Below, piece after piece: positions 53,501 to 64,000 of a DNA stretch of 64,000 nucleotides. The position numbers and the translations under genes are program-made. The stretch is from Crotophaga sulcirostris. Lineage: Eukaryota > Chordata > Aves > Cuculiformes > Crotophagidae. The number at the start of each line of letters is the position of its first letter. Within the stretch, counting starts at the first letter, position 1. The stretch is taken from positions 2,298,862 through 2,362,861 of the forward strand of contig VYZB01000057.1 of assembly GCA_013397455.1 (NCBI GenBank), written 5' to 3'. A model generated the notes under the pieces. That model made no database searches. It was not told the DNA's origin and was given only the letters and a program-made list of their open reading frames with translations.

Positions 53501-55195
53501 ATTAGGTGCTACCTTCTAATTGCATTATATGGGTGGCATATACTGCAAAACCACCATGCGGACCACTTTGCTTTTAAGTCTGATTAAATTCTGAAGCTCT
53601 TCAGAACGTCCCTTGTTCTGAAGGGTATTTGACACTGCAACAACTTATGCCCTCTCTCAGCAGTGGATACCCCCTCAATACCCTTTGTTCCCGGACATCA
53701 ACTCAGAAGACCATGTCCAGGAGTCAAATGCTGCCGACCCCATGCCAGTTCTCCATTTGGCAGGAATCCTGTTTGACAAACCACAGCCAGATCGTGCCAG
53801 CCCTATTACCCTCCTGCAGTTCTACAGTTGGACCTCTGCATTCATTTTTTGCCTACTTCTCTTACACTTCATCTGCTGCCTTAAAATTACTTGGAAGTAC
53901 CCTTAGATTAAGCTTTATGTAATCCTACACCAACAATCCCTAAAGAAATACACAGAAACCAAACGCCATTTCTTTAAAATGTTAAATTATAACTGTTTTC
54001 TTAGTTCATAGTACTCAAAAGTATAAATAGTGAAAGGAAAAACCAAGCAGGTTAGAAATATTGTTCCAAAGAGGGTAACCACCTGCACCTGGCTACTGCA
54101 CACAACTTGAGAGTTTATTACATAAACTAAAAGTAGCCTAATATGCATTACTCCACTCTTCTTATCTACGAGGCAGATATAAGGGCCAGTGAAGCAAATA
54201 CATGCAAGCACAATATTCTTATATGCACATATAGTCTTCAGTGCAAGGCAAAGACACCAGTGACCTTCACCTACATTAACAGACGTGCTACTCAAAAGTG
54301 TGTTGAGGGCTGACAAAAAGAAGAGTACACTCAGCTAACCCATGTTATATGCAGATTATACCTATATAATCCAGTGGATATTTCAGAGTATTGTGCTCTA
54401 TTTGAGAAACTCACACCTTTTTTCCTATTAGCTACACAGGAAAAGTTTCTCTAAGCCTTCTCTGCCACTTGGGAGTTTTGGTGTGATGGAGAGATTGATG
54501 GGACCAGAAGCCCATTACAGTACCCTTCATCCTTAGGCTACCAGTTAGATGTGAAAAGGTTTTGTAGTAACAAAGTTGTCCCAGTCTGTCAGGCCTCAGC
54601 AGCATGGATGGTCTGACCTATCCAGACCATAACTACATTTCGTGGCCTTTGAGAGACTCACTGAAGAGCTACATGGACAGGGTCCAACGACCCACCTGGG
54701 TCAGATTTACACTATCACTGCTATATCACACTTGCCCTGATACAACATGAGGATAACTTGTACTTCTGCTGCTGCTTTCCTTTGGTGATTTTTTTGTTGT
54801 CTGTTTGGTTTGCTTTGCTTTGCTTTTTTTCCCCTTCTGTGGATACAGGAAAGTCCCCAATGGTAACATGGCACTACTACTGGGCCAGTCCAGATCTGTT
54901 AAGTAAGGATCATTATCTAGATTAAAAAAAAATAAAAAAATCAATCTGAATGGATACTCTGAACTTTCATACACATTTATTTTCCATAACTAGTGCACAC
55001 CTATCATACAAATCTTCTGCAGACCTATGGACAGGCTTACCCCTACTATCTGGGTTAACCCAAGAGAAAATTAATTACAGAAACCCTCTCAGGGTAAAAT
55101 ACTCAAGGCCAAGCCTGCAGGATCTCAGCCTGCGAGCATTGAGCAGCTTGCTCCAAAACGCACCAAAGTCAGAGGGCTCCCTGAGTGCACTCAGA
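50506..55195. other. Non-coding stretch
   Basis: Only simple repeats are recognised. The open frames are short and lack motifs or convincing splice borders. Confidence 0.5.
51693..51748 (+). repeat. (CAAA)n-type low-complexity tract
   Basis: A run of caaa/ccaaa units (acaaacaaaaaacccaaac and onward) almost lacks G and T. It could be a decayed poly-A tail or a simple repeat. Confidence 0.75.
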
Positions 55196-55743
55196 ATGAC
55201 AGAATCATACAATGCTTTGGATTGGAAAGCCCATCCAGTTCCACCCCCCCTGCCATGGGCAGGGACCCCTCCCACCAGCCCAGGCTGCTCCAGGCCCCAT
55301 CCAGCCTGGCCTTGGACACCTGCAGGGAGGGGGCACCCGCAGCTTCCCTGGGCACCCTGTGCCAGGGCCTCACTGCCCTCAGCGTGAAGAATTTCTTCCA
55401 AATGGTTAATCTAAATCTTCCCCCTTCCAATTTAAAGCCATTCCCCCTCACCCTGTCTCTACTTGCCCTTGTAAAAAAGTCCCTCCCCAGCTCTCCTGTA
55501 AGGGCTCAGGTGCTGGAAGGCTGCTCTAAAGTCTCCCTGGAGCCTTCTCTCCTCCAGGCTGAACAACCCCAACTCTCCCAGCCTGCCCTCACAGCAGAGG
55601 GGCTCCAGCCCCCTCATCATCTTCACAGCCCTCCTCTGGACCCGTTCCAACAGTTCCATATCCTTCTTATGTTGGGGATTCCAGACCTGGACCCCACTGC
55701 AGGTGGGGTCTCGCAAGAGCAAAATAGAGGGGGAGAATCACCA
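55196..55743 (-). pseudogene. CR1 LINE, 3' ~0.55 kb, GC-rich young-looking subtype
   Basis: On the plus strand it starts 'gacagaatcatacaatgctt', then 'tggattggaaagcccatcca' and 'cccctgccatgggcagggac'. It continues through the reversed ORF2 end to 'ggggtctcgcaagagcaaaa' near 55730. Minus-strand frames give KDMELLERVQRRAVKMMRGL, later [20 protein letters not shown], and GGRFRLTIWKKFFTLRAVRP, all CR1 ORF2 C-terminus, split over frames by small indels. The antisense frame of 244 codons on the plus strand (55222-55956) exists only because this element is GC-rich. Confidence 0.95.
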
Positions 55744-55904
55744 CTTTGGTGTGATGTGTGTATCGTGCCTCTGCACAGCAATGCTGACCTCAAAACCCTC
55801 CACAAATCGCCCATGGAGGTCCCCTGCCCATGGCCGCTCCCTCGCACGAGCCCTGGATCCCACACACCCGCACGACGCGACTCCAGCCTTGGAAAAACTG
55901 GACT

Positions 55905-56053
55905 CCAGCCCGGAGAAGGCTCCGGGGAGACCTCAGAGCAGCCTTCCAGTACCTGAAGGGACTACAGGAAAGCTGGGGAGGGACTTTTTACGCGGACAAG
56001 TACTGACAGAACGAGGGGGCTTTAAATTGGAAGGAGGAAGATTCGGATTAGAC
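55905..56053 (+). mobile_element. CR1 LINE internal fragment, both ends missing
   Basis: The plus strand reads 'cagcccggagaaggctccgg', 'cagccttccagtacctgaag', then 'tttaaattggaaggaggaag' and 'cggattagac'. These are internal ORF2 and 3' region sequences, nearly identical in order to 57550-57680. The 3' end that should follow (attaggaagaaattcttc...) is replaced abruptly by GC-rich DNA at 56054. The fragment therefore lost its 3' half by insertion, deletion or misassembly next to the gap. Confidence 0.85.
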
Positions 56054-56254
56054 ACCAGCCGGGGCCGCACAGCGGAGCCGCTTCCCTGGGACTTGCCGAG
56101 CGCGGGCCCCCCCGCACGCACCCCCGTTGCAGCCCCGCTCCCAGTGCCCCCGGCAGCCCGGGGCGGGGCACGGCAGCCGCCCCCACCGCTCCCCGGGCCC
56201 GGGGCACCGGAGAGAACCAGCCGGGGCCGCACCGAGGGCCCGGTTCCCCGGGAC
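56054..56254. repeat. GC-rich repeat, 162-bp spacing, running into gap
   Basis: The segment is extremely rich in G and C with many CpG. The 39 bp at 56054-56092 (starting accagccggggccgcac and ending ctgggac) recur at 56216-56254 with the same length, an identical first 17 bases and clear similarity in the rest. This looks like the start of a second copy of a 162-bp unit, after which the assembly stops. It may be a minisatellite, or a CpG-island promoter or first exon with internal duplication. Confidence 0.6.
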
Positions 56255-57216
56255 NNNNNNNNNNNNNNNNNNNNNNNNNNNNNNNNNNNNNNNNNNNNNN
56301 NNNNNNNNNNNNNNNNNNNNNNNNNNNNNNNNNNNNNNNNNNNNNNNNNNNNNNNNNNNNNNNNNNNNNNNNNNNNNNNNNNNNNNNNNNNNNNNNNNNN
56401 NNNNNNNNNNNNNNNNNNNNNNNNNNNNNNNNNNNNNNNNNNNNNNNNNNNNNNNNNNNNNNNNNNNNNNNNNNNNNNNNNNNNNNNNNNNNNNNNNNNN
56501 NNNNNNNNNNNNNNNNNNNNNNNNNNNNNNNNNNNNNNNNNNNNNNNNNNNNNNNNNNNNNNNNNNNNNNNNNNNNNNNNNNNNNNNNNNNNNNNNNNNN
56601 NNNNNNNNNNNNNNNNNNNNNNNNNNNNNNNNNNNNNNNNNNNNNNNNNNNNNNNNNNNNNNNNNNNNNNNNNNNNNNNNNNNNNNNNNNNNNNNNNNNN
56701 NNNNNNNNNNNNNNNNNNNNNNNNNNNNNNNNNNNNNNNNNNNNNNNNNNNNNNNNNNNNNNNNNNNNNNNNNNNNNNNNNNNNNNNNNNNNNNNNNNNN
56801 NNNNNNNNNNNNNNNNNNNNNNNNNNNNNNNNNNNNNNNNNNNNNNNNNNNNNNNNNNNNNNNNNNNNNNNNNNNNNNNNNNNNNNNNNNNNNNNNNNNN
56901 NNNNNNNNNNNNNNNNNNNNNNNNNNNNNNNNNNNNNNNNNNNNNNNNNNNNNNNNNNNNNNNNNNNNNNNNNNNNNNNNNNNNNNNNNNNNNNNNNNNN
57001 NNNNNNNNNNNNNNNNNNNNNNNNNNNNNNNNNNNNNNNNNNNNNNNNNNNNNNNNNNNNNNNNNNNNNNNNNNNNNNNNNNNNNNNNNNNNNNNNNNNN
57101 NNNNNNNNNNNNNNNNNNNNNNNNNNNNNNNNNNNNNNNNNNNNNNNNNNNNNNNNNNNNNNNNNNNNNNNNNNNNNNNNNNNNNNNNNNNNNNNNNNNN
57201 NNNNNNNNNNNNNNNN
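56255..57216. other. Assembly gap (962 N)
   Basis: The sequence is undetermined. The gap size may be nominal or estimated. Both borders are very GC-rich (the right border begins gcccgcgcggccccgccggc), which is the usual reason for such gaps in bird assemblies. Any frames spanning it are meaningless. Confidence 1.
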
Positions 57217-57409
57217 GCCCGCGCGGCCCCGCCGGCGCTCCGCGTGTCCGCACCGCACGCTCCTGGCGGGAGCACCTGGCAGGTGTCCTGGGCCTAAAAT
57301 CTGTCAGTTGTCCCGCGCAAAATTTATTCACTCTCTCTTCAAAAAACACCCGAAATGAAAAAAACAAAATTAAAATTGAACTTTTTGGGGAAAAAAAGCC
57401 GAAAAGAGG
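57217..57409. other. GC-rich right flank of gap, then AT-rich spacer
   Basis: The first 85 bp are CpG-rich, like the left flank. The composition then drops sharply to A-rich sequence that leads into a CR1. No gene can be called. It may be the edge of a CpG island. Confidence 0.5.
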
Positions 57410-57898
57410 CTCTGGAATCCCCAATATAAGAAGGGTATAGAACTGTTGGAACGGGTCCAGAGGAGGGCTGTGAAAATGATCAGGGGGCTGGAGCCCCGCT
57501 GCTGTGAGGGCAGGCTGAGGGAGCTGGGGTTGCTCAGCCTCTCTCCCCAGGGAGACTTTTGGGCGGCCTTCCAGTACCTGAAGGGGCTACAGGAAAGCTG
57601 GGGAGAGACTTTTTACAAGGGCAAGTAGAGACAGGATGAGGGGGAATGACTTTAAATTGGAAGGGGGAAGGTTTAGATTAGACATTAGGAAGAAATTCTT
57701 CACGCTGAGGGCGGTGAGGCCCTGGCACAGGTTGCCCAGGGAAGCTGTGGGTGCCCCCTCCCTGGAGGTGTTCAAGGCCAGGCTGGATGGGGCCTGGAGC
57801 AGCCTGGGCTGGTGGGAGGTGTCCCTGCCAGTGGCAAAGGGGGTGGGACTGGATGGGCTTTAAAGTCCCTTCCAACCCAAACCATTCCATGATTCTAA
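57410..57898 (+). pseudogene. CR1 LINE, 3' ~0.5 kb, well preserved
   Basis: It starts 'ctggaatccccaatataaga' and continues in the ORF2 frame (MERVQRRAVKMIRGLEPRCC, then EGRLRELGLLSL). A second frame carries GGRFRLDIRKKFFTLRAVRP and LEVFKARLDGAWSSLGWWEV. It ends with 'aacccaaaccattccatgat' at 57898. It is the same subtype as 55196-55743 but in the opposite orientation. A small deletion and a frameshift separate the two ORF2 pieces. Confidence 0.95.
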
Positions 57899-59623
57899 GA
57901 TGAAACTCAAGCTCAGAGCTGTCTGCAGCCTATTGAGGAGAACGCCATCCAGGATGGTTGGGGGAGTAACTTCCAGTTAAAATTGCATTTCTTCTGCACT
58001 TTAAGCTTTAAAATACCTTTCTAAAAGTGTTTTTTTAATTAAATTTCTCTGTTTCAAAACAGGGATTGAAGTTACTGCAGTCACCACTTAAATTTATTAT
58101 AGGCTTCTATGCCATTTATTAAAGCCTCTGGAGCTTATTTACTTATATTAAAACGTCATCACATGGTTTTCCCAACCTCTTCCCCTATAAATAAGTTTTA
58201 AGTCTTCGTTTACCTGTTACTTTTGGGCCACACATATATTCTTTTCTACTTACAAGTGAATTACAGTAAATCCCTTTTCAGTGTTAGTGCCATTCTCCCT
58301 ATGCATTCCAGTTTGGAGACATGCCAACGGGCCAAACATACACGTAACGTGTCAGCATGGGGCCAAGCTTTACCTCTAATGCTAGGTGAATTTGTCCCTG
58401 TCAAAAAGTAGGGATATTTATTCTGTTTAGAATATAGCACGCAGTGTTTTCTATGACGAAAGTATAGATAAAACAGTACCCATTCTTAAAGAAACAATGA
58501 AGTCACTTTCATGTCTAACTACAGCAGTTGTTTACATTTTCTCAACCTAACCGCACAAACCAGTTGTTTTCATTCATTCTTTTAAGTTTCCCAGAGACTC
58601 TTCATCTCCAGACGAGATCCACAACAGAATTGCTGGCAAATTCTGGCATTACCAGCAGTATTTCCCACCCATCTCAAAGTGCCGTTTCCAGGCGTTTTAC
58701 CGTGGCTCTGATGAGCCGCACTGCAATGTCAGGTCAGCCCATCTCACAACAGAGCAGCAGGCAAAGCCCCTGGGACACTGCCACAACATGTCCCGTCTTC
58801 CTTCCGACCACTGCATGAGTATTTAGCTTCTTCTTGCCAAGTTAGCGGATCAGTAATTTCTTTTTTGAAGCTGATGTTGCGTAAAGGGTAGATTTGTGGA
58901 AGAAAGAAAAAAAAAGAACAAATGTTTTTTAGATTTATTCCTACACAGAATGTTCAGAATCAAAGTTTAAATTTGACAGAAAAAAGTTATGCTCTAAGTT
59001 TTGCCTTAAACATGAATTCCACCATGAATTTAAATGGTATTCTCAGTTTCTTGATACTTGTACCTCAAAGGCATAGAAATTGAATCATTCAAATACCTCC
59101 TAGCATTAAAATTATTTGAGATATTTTGTATCACGTTAATACCACCTATATCTAATTGTGATCTTTTGTAGCGGCCTGTGTTCACAGTTACTGAAATCTA
59201 ATATTACTGAAAGTCCCATTCCTGTCTGCCGCATACTGGGATACATGTTGAGAGACTTCCTTGAGTTTTTCAAAGGTCTGTAGCTTTTAATTGTAGCGAG
59301 AATAGAATCAAAATTAGAAATTACATACACCGAACGCGTTATGAGTGAATTGGATTGTATTTGCTAGCATGAACACCATAAATAACAGAATGGAGAGCAA
59401 AGAATGTCTTGTAGAAAACCTTGATGATAATGGATAGCGGGGCTGGCACAGACATGTCTGTAAATCCGTGACGCCTCGCCCTTCAGCCTCTATTTGAACT
59501 CTGTGTTCAGCCCTTTCATTCCGGGATCTGCTGTAAGACACAGCTGACTTGACGCCTCTTGCCCTGAGGTTTTGGTGAGCGAACATAAAAGCAGAGATTG
59601 TTAACCAATAATTAAGCTTTTAG

Positions 59624-59865
59624 TTGCCAGTTCAACAATTGTTTCAAAAATTACTAGCTGGGTTCCCTGCTTTGGGGGCACAGCAGCAGAAGGGAGAGAA
59701 AAGAGGCTCAGACAAGCTCTTAGGGACACAGAAACCACCCAAGATTTGCCTGGCTGCCTGCCTCCATGCAGGAGATTGCTCCGTTCTTCAGGATGCTGCC
59801 CTCTTCTCCCCCAGAACTCTGGCAGGTCATGGCCCCTCAGCCCTCAAAGCAGAGCAGGAAAGCAG
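59624..59865 (+). other. Weak candidate first coding exon
   Basis: A frame opening with ATG at 59624 stays open for 80 codons plus two bases up to a strong donor (GAAAGCAG followed by gtgagc). The peptide begins MPVQQLFQKLLAGFPALGAQ. A strong acceptor-like tract (cctcttctcccccag) lies inside it, so a shorter internal exon (59815-59865) is an alternative. I see no promoter, and no family is recognised. Confidence 0.18.
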
Positions 59866-61482
59866 GTGAGCCCTTGAAAAGTTGGGCAGGGTAACAGAGG
59901 AAGAGTGTAACCAATTTCTGGTGGAGGGAAAGGAGGTGAAAGGAAGGGCAGTCCCGAGTTCACTGGGCTGATGGGAAGAGCAGTCCTGGAAAGGGGTTTA
60001 GAGGAGAATACTTTTGATTAGTAATCTGAGCTCCTAATGCGTTTTACTCCTGCTGGGTTATCAAATGCAATGAGAAGTCAGTGTTGACAACTCTACAACA
60101 GATTGGTTAAAGATTTCTAGCACTTCCCGGGCGAGCCAGATTGGATCTGTAGTAAGAATAACTTCTCTCACAATATTTGATACAAACAAAAGATAGAAAT
60201 GACTGTTTGCTCCATTTCTTCCAGTCTGTCTGATTTGCAGTATGAATGGAGCTGAAGCTGAACCCATATTGCCCTTTTGTGCTTCCCAGGGAGTTAAAAT
60301 TACAGAGAAAGTTTTCTAAGGACAGCCAGGGAGTCCTAGATACAGCATTCTTCAGTCCCTTTACTTTCACAGATAGTTCAGAGCCAAACACAAGCCATAA
60401 CCCACTAACATTTTTTCCCCAAGACTCAGTCTTAGCACTCTTCAGGTGAACTGGTGACAATTCTGGCCCATAGCCACGTCCTGACATCAAGTAAATTCTT
60501 GTGATATACAGGGTAATATGGTAACACATAGCTAAACAGAGCTCGCATGATTGTACTCCACCATAATATGTCTCTAACGAAAGTACAGGCTCTGGCTGCA
60601 ATAATAACTGTTTACATGTCAATGATTTCCAAGCTTATTAAAAGTTAATGTGCATGTTCACACTCCCGTTGTGTACACAGCTTTCCAACACAGCAAAAGC
60701 ATTTCAGATGCTTCTTTGCCTCTAACCTTAGCAATCAGTTCATAGTTCCATAGAAGAAATATCTCTCTCTCTCTGTAAAGACATACGAGACAATTCAAAT
60801 GGTAAGTATATATAAGCATATATATTCCCCTCCAGAAGTTCTTCTAGAGCAAGCTGTAAAGGTCAATTACAGTGACAGCTTTGCAGTTCATCTTGGATAA
60901 TTATTGTCTAACTTCTTTCAGTAAGTCCACCGGCTAGTTCTGGGCACAAGCCACAGAAAAAAATCTAGCTTTCCCTGCCACTGCATTAACTGGTCTCTAC
61001 TGATTAATGTCTGGTGGAGTTTCCTTATGATACATGCTTTCCCCAAACATTTTATACAGTCCATCTCTTAGTTAAGTATTCCTCTCATTTTTAAAATAAT
61101 TATTTATTGATCTGTTTGACATTCTGTTCCATTCAGCTGCTGCTACTTTATACCATGATCGTGATTGCAAGCAAAGCGTGCCTGACTCCAAATTGGGAAA
61201 GAGTCCCTTGTGCTTTGAAAAGCAGATTCTCTGATAACGCTCAGGGAGGCACTACTCTGTAACCACCTGGCTCGCTGGTCCCAGAACTGCTTCCATCAGG
61301 GACGATCAGTCAGCAACGCAGCTGCCAGCAGCAACAAGCAAACAAACACTAGCCACGGCTAACAAGCAGCAGCACCGGTGTGCCTTAGTTTGCCTCACAG
61401 GAGCAGGCAGATACATCGCAGTGTGCATTTTGGACCACCCAGAGTCCTGCCTCGGCTATCTCCACCTTTTTATTTTTAGTCC

Positions 61483-61500
61483 TTTTTTTTTTTTTTTCTT
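61483..61500 (+). repeat. Poly-T tract
   Basis: This is a T-run of about 15 bases followed by 'cttctg'. It could be the reversed tail of a lost retroposon, but no body is recognisable next to it. Confidence 0.6.
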
Positions 61501-63906
61501 CTGATGTGCCTGCAAGGGAAGAATACATTTCTTGATTTATTTTCTTTAGTCTCTGTATATTTTTTCCCTTTGGTCACAAATGTCAGCTTTTTAGTGCTAG
61601 AGGCAAGACCCTCTCTGCTCCTACCTCCTACCAGACTGATGCTATACTTCAGTTCCTTACCTTTAAAAATGTCTGGCAGCCATAGGGAGCAAATAAACCC
61701 TCAATTTTCCGCACATTTAATCACCACCTTTTTTTCTAAACATAACCTGCTGGAGTAGTCATTCGCTTCTCACTTTTTAGTGTGCAACAAATGTATTTGT
61801 TTGAGCTTTAGTATTCAAACCAGCATGTGCACTAACCATGTGTGTGTTCCACTTCTCTCATAATCCCAGGCATTTGAGTCCCTGCCAACTCCTTTATTTG
61901 GGGACCTGCCTTCTCCACACCCCCTTTGTAAACTTTGCATTTGTTTTGCTTTATAGTGATCATTGAAGTTCTCACTCCAGCTGGGAGGACAGTCAGGCAC
62001 CTTCAAGAACAAGGGAGTGATTGACAATATTAGGCAGAAAATTGTCTACCAGATGCTGCTCAAAAGGAGAGGTGGCAACCTTCCGACCCCCTTCTCAGTA
62101 AGCAAAATCATCGCTTGTGTGACGTGCCTCTGCCCCACTCATCAACTGAGCAGGGAGCACAAGGTCACTTTTGCGTCTGGCTGTTGTGCAGCGAAATGCC
62201 ACCCTGCAGACAAGGCTACGCCTTGTGCTTGAAGGAGGTTCCAGCACTAGCCATGCATTGGAATGAAGAAGCAAAATTCATCAGCCATTGCACATTACTC
62301 TTCTCAATTACTGCTCTGAAATATTTACTAGTTCTGAAAACTCTCAATGTTTTGGAAAGGAATTCCAGATAGTCCATCCTTGGACTGTGAAAAGATGAAC
62401 ATCAGCCAGAACGGCAAGGCTTTTTTAAAACTCCTCCCCAAAGTTTTTGCAGTTGTTAATAAATATTTCACACAATTTACACGTTTATGTCTCTTAAAAG
62501 GGTTTGTTTCCCAGAAAAACAGGTCAGCTCATCAGAGTTTCATGCTAGTACTTTTACAATGATTACAGTTCCACTTTTTTCAAATTCAAGAGTCTGAGAA
62601 AGACAAAGGGATGAATTAAAAAAAAAAAAGACTCCTACTTAATTAGCCCGGAGTGATGACCAAGGAAAAGAAAGGGAGAGAGAAAACATTTTTTCTTAAC
62701 AAAAGCAGCATAGGAAAAAAAATCAGTCTACACTGAGGGCAGAAACACAGAAAACACAGGCCTCTGTAATGGAAATATATGAGCACATAATAGAAATAAT
62801 TACATCTACGTAATTGTGGGTTGATATTCTTATTACATAAAAAACTATTTGGAAGAGTTTCAAAGTTGATCATGGTAACAGCAACGTGTGTGAATAACAA
62901 CCCCTAAAGTAACGCCAAAACTAAAGGAAGGATATAGAAAAGGAAAGATGATAATTGAAATGCTATTTAAAATAAGTGTATTCATTAATCACCTTAATTT
63001 AGGTGGAACTTCCTATCTGCAAGACTTGTCATGTTAACTTCCTCTTTCCCAGTGAAATGTCCAAGAACTCAGTTCAGTTCTTAGACTCAAAGCTGAATTT
63101 GCAGAGGCAACAATTACAAATAAAATAACTAGCTGTTCCTTTCAAAATGAACAAATTAGATCACACATTCAGGAAATCATAAATATTACAGGACCACATG
63201 AAACAGTACTTACAGACTCATTTTTTACATGGAAACTCCACTGTAAATCGTGTGGAACCAAGAAAAAAACCTATACAGCTGTCAGTCAATGCCAGCAATA
63301 AAAATATTTACTCCAATAAATTAAGCAATGGGTATGATTTTTTTTGATTATCTTGCTACCTATCATAAGATGGTATAATTTTATTTGCATAAATTTTTAA
63401 TGTTAGGGATGAATCCTCTGCTTTGAAAACCACACTCCACATTTTTTTTGGCTTGCATACCACACTGACTTTAAACCTCAAGGCTCTTTAAGGAAATAGC
63501 CCTGTAACCACAATTTCAGGGAACACCTGAGAACTTGAGGATCATCCACACCTCAAAGACTTTTTTCAGTCCTCAGCTGAAAACCAGGTCACTAGCTTGA
63601 GTTGCAGGAGCCATTTCCCGTGTTGTAGATGTTCTCGTTTTCTAGTGAGTACAGAGGGTTCATTAAAGCTATTTGGTTTTTGGTTTGTTTTTTCTTTTAA
63701 GGGAAGTTCTCAGAGGGCAGTTTCTCTGGAGGCGCTCCTTCCAGTCAGGTCCTTAGGAGTCTTCAGAAAAACTGTCAGGTTTGATGGCCCTAATAAAAAC
63801 ACCTGAAAGAGACTCCGGACTGTTCCTTCTTTTCTCCTGTCCCCTTTCGGGAACAAGTTGCCCTGTTCTCCATGGGGAAATCAGGTTGACTCTGCTCTCC
63901 TCCATT

Positions 63907-63931
63907 AAAAAAAAAAAATAAATAAATAAAA
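63907..63931 (+). repeat. Poly-A with (AAAT)n
   Basis: A run of about 12 A is followed by three aaat units. It is a simple repeat. Confidence 0.75.
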
Positions 63932-64000
63932 TTAGCAAACAAAAAACCCTCTAAACCCCCACAAGCATGGAAGGGCACAGATAAAAGTGAGGTGTCTTGG

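Larger units (their letters stand above)
57899..64000. other. Non-coding stretch, little recognised
   Basis: Simple A/T repeats lie at 61.49 and 63.91 kb, and one plus-strand frame at 59.6-59.9 kb ends in a good donor. No CR1 copy is evident after 57.9 kb, and no known gene was recognised. Confidence 0.5.

Noticed and set aside
55222..57440. Very long frames (244-551 codons) around and across the gap
   Set aside because: Most of their length is undetermined N, or antisense of a GC-rich CR1 element where stops are rare.
1..64000. CRISPR array, operon, phage or insertion sequence
   Set aside because: There are no regularly spaced repeats with unique spacers and no dense same-strand genes. The CR1 elements and splice signals indicate a vertebrate genome.
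1..64000. Endogenous retrovirus
   Set aside because: I found no paired LTRs, primer-binding site or gag/pol/env motifs. The only reverse-transcriptase traces belong to CR1.

Overview
The window looks like vertebrate nuclear DNA, most likely from a bird. The evidence is ten fragments of CR1, the dominant LINE of birds and other sauropsids. Several keep the conserved 3' end, with its 'aggttgga' / 'agtccaacc' core and 8-bp tail repeats. The DNA is AT-rich, open reading frames are short and scattered on both strands, and nothing resembles an operon, a ribosome-binding site or any other prokaryotic layout. No complete gene can be recognised. The window is best read as intergenic or intronic sequence, with a few segments that look like coding exons.

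Layout: 1-3180 is featureless AT-rich DNA. Between 3.2 and 28.8 kb lie five CR1 fragments, all on the minus strand (3.2, 15.2, 16.4, 27.6 and 28.7 kb), a (CCCAT)17 microsatellite at 19.87 kb and a few splice-flanked short segments. At 32.3 kb there is a 41-bp-arm palindrome inside a cluster of three related tRNA-like modules. At 34.35 kb a G-run contains one undetermined base. From 35.8 to 41.3 kb is the most gene-like stretch: minus-strand exon candidates at 35813-36060, 36925-37011, 39982-40174 and 41111-41269, plus one plus-strand candidate at 38915-39198. Two plus-strand CR1 copies follow at 42.5 and 49.3 kb; the second keeps recognisable reverse-transcriptase motifs. At 55.2-57.9 kb three CR1 fragments surround a very GC-rich segment that begins to repeat at 162-bp spacing and then runs into a 962-base assembly gap. 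From 57.9 kb to the end nothing is recognised beyond simple repeats and one weak plus-strand exon candidate.

How the parts relate: the best-supported pair of exon candidates (36925-37011 followed by 35813-36060, minus strand) shares one reading phase and would encode a charged, low-complexity segment with a KEN tripeptide. I do not recognise the protein. The neighbouring minus-strand candidates do not join to them directly in phase, so if one gene runs through here, further exons must exist. I see no clear tRNA or rRNA gene, no CRISPR array and no identifiable endogenous retrovirus.
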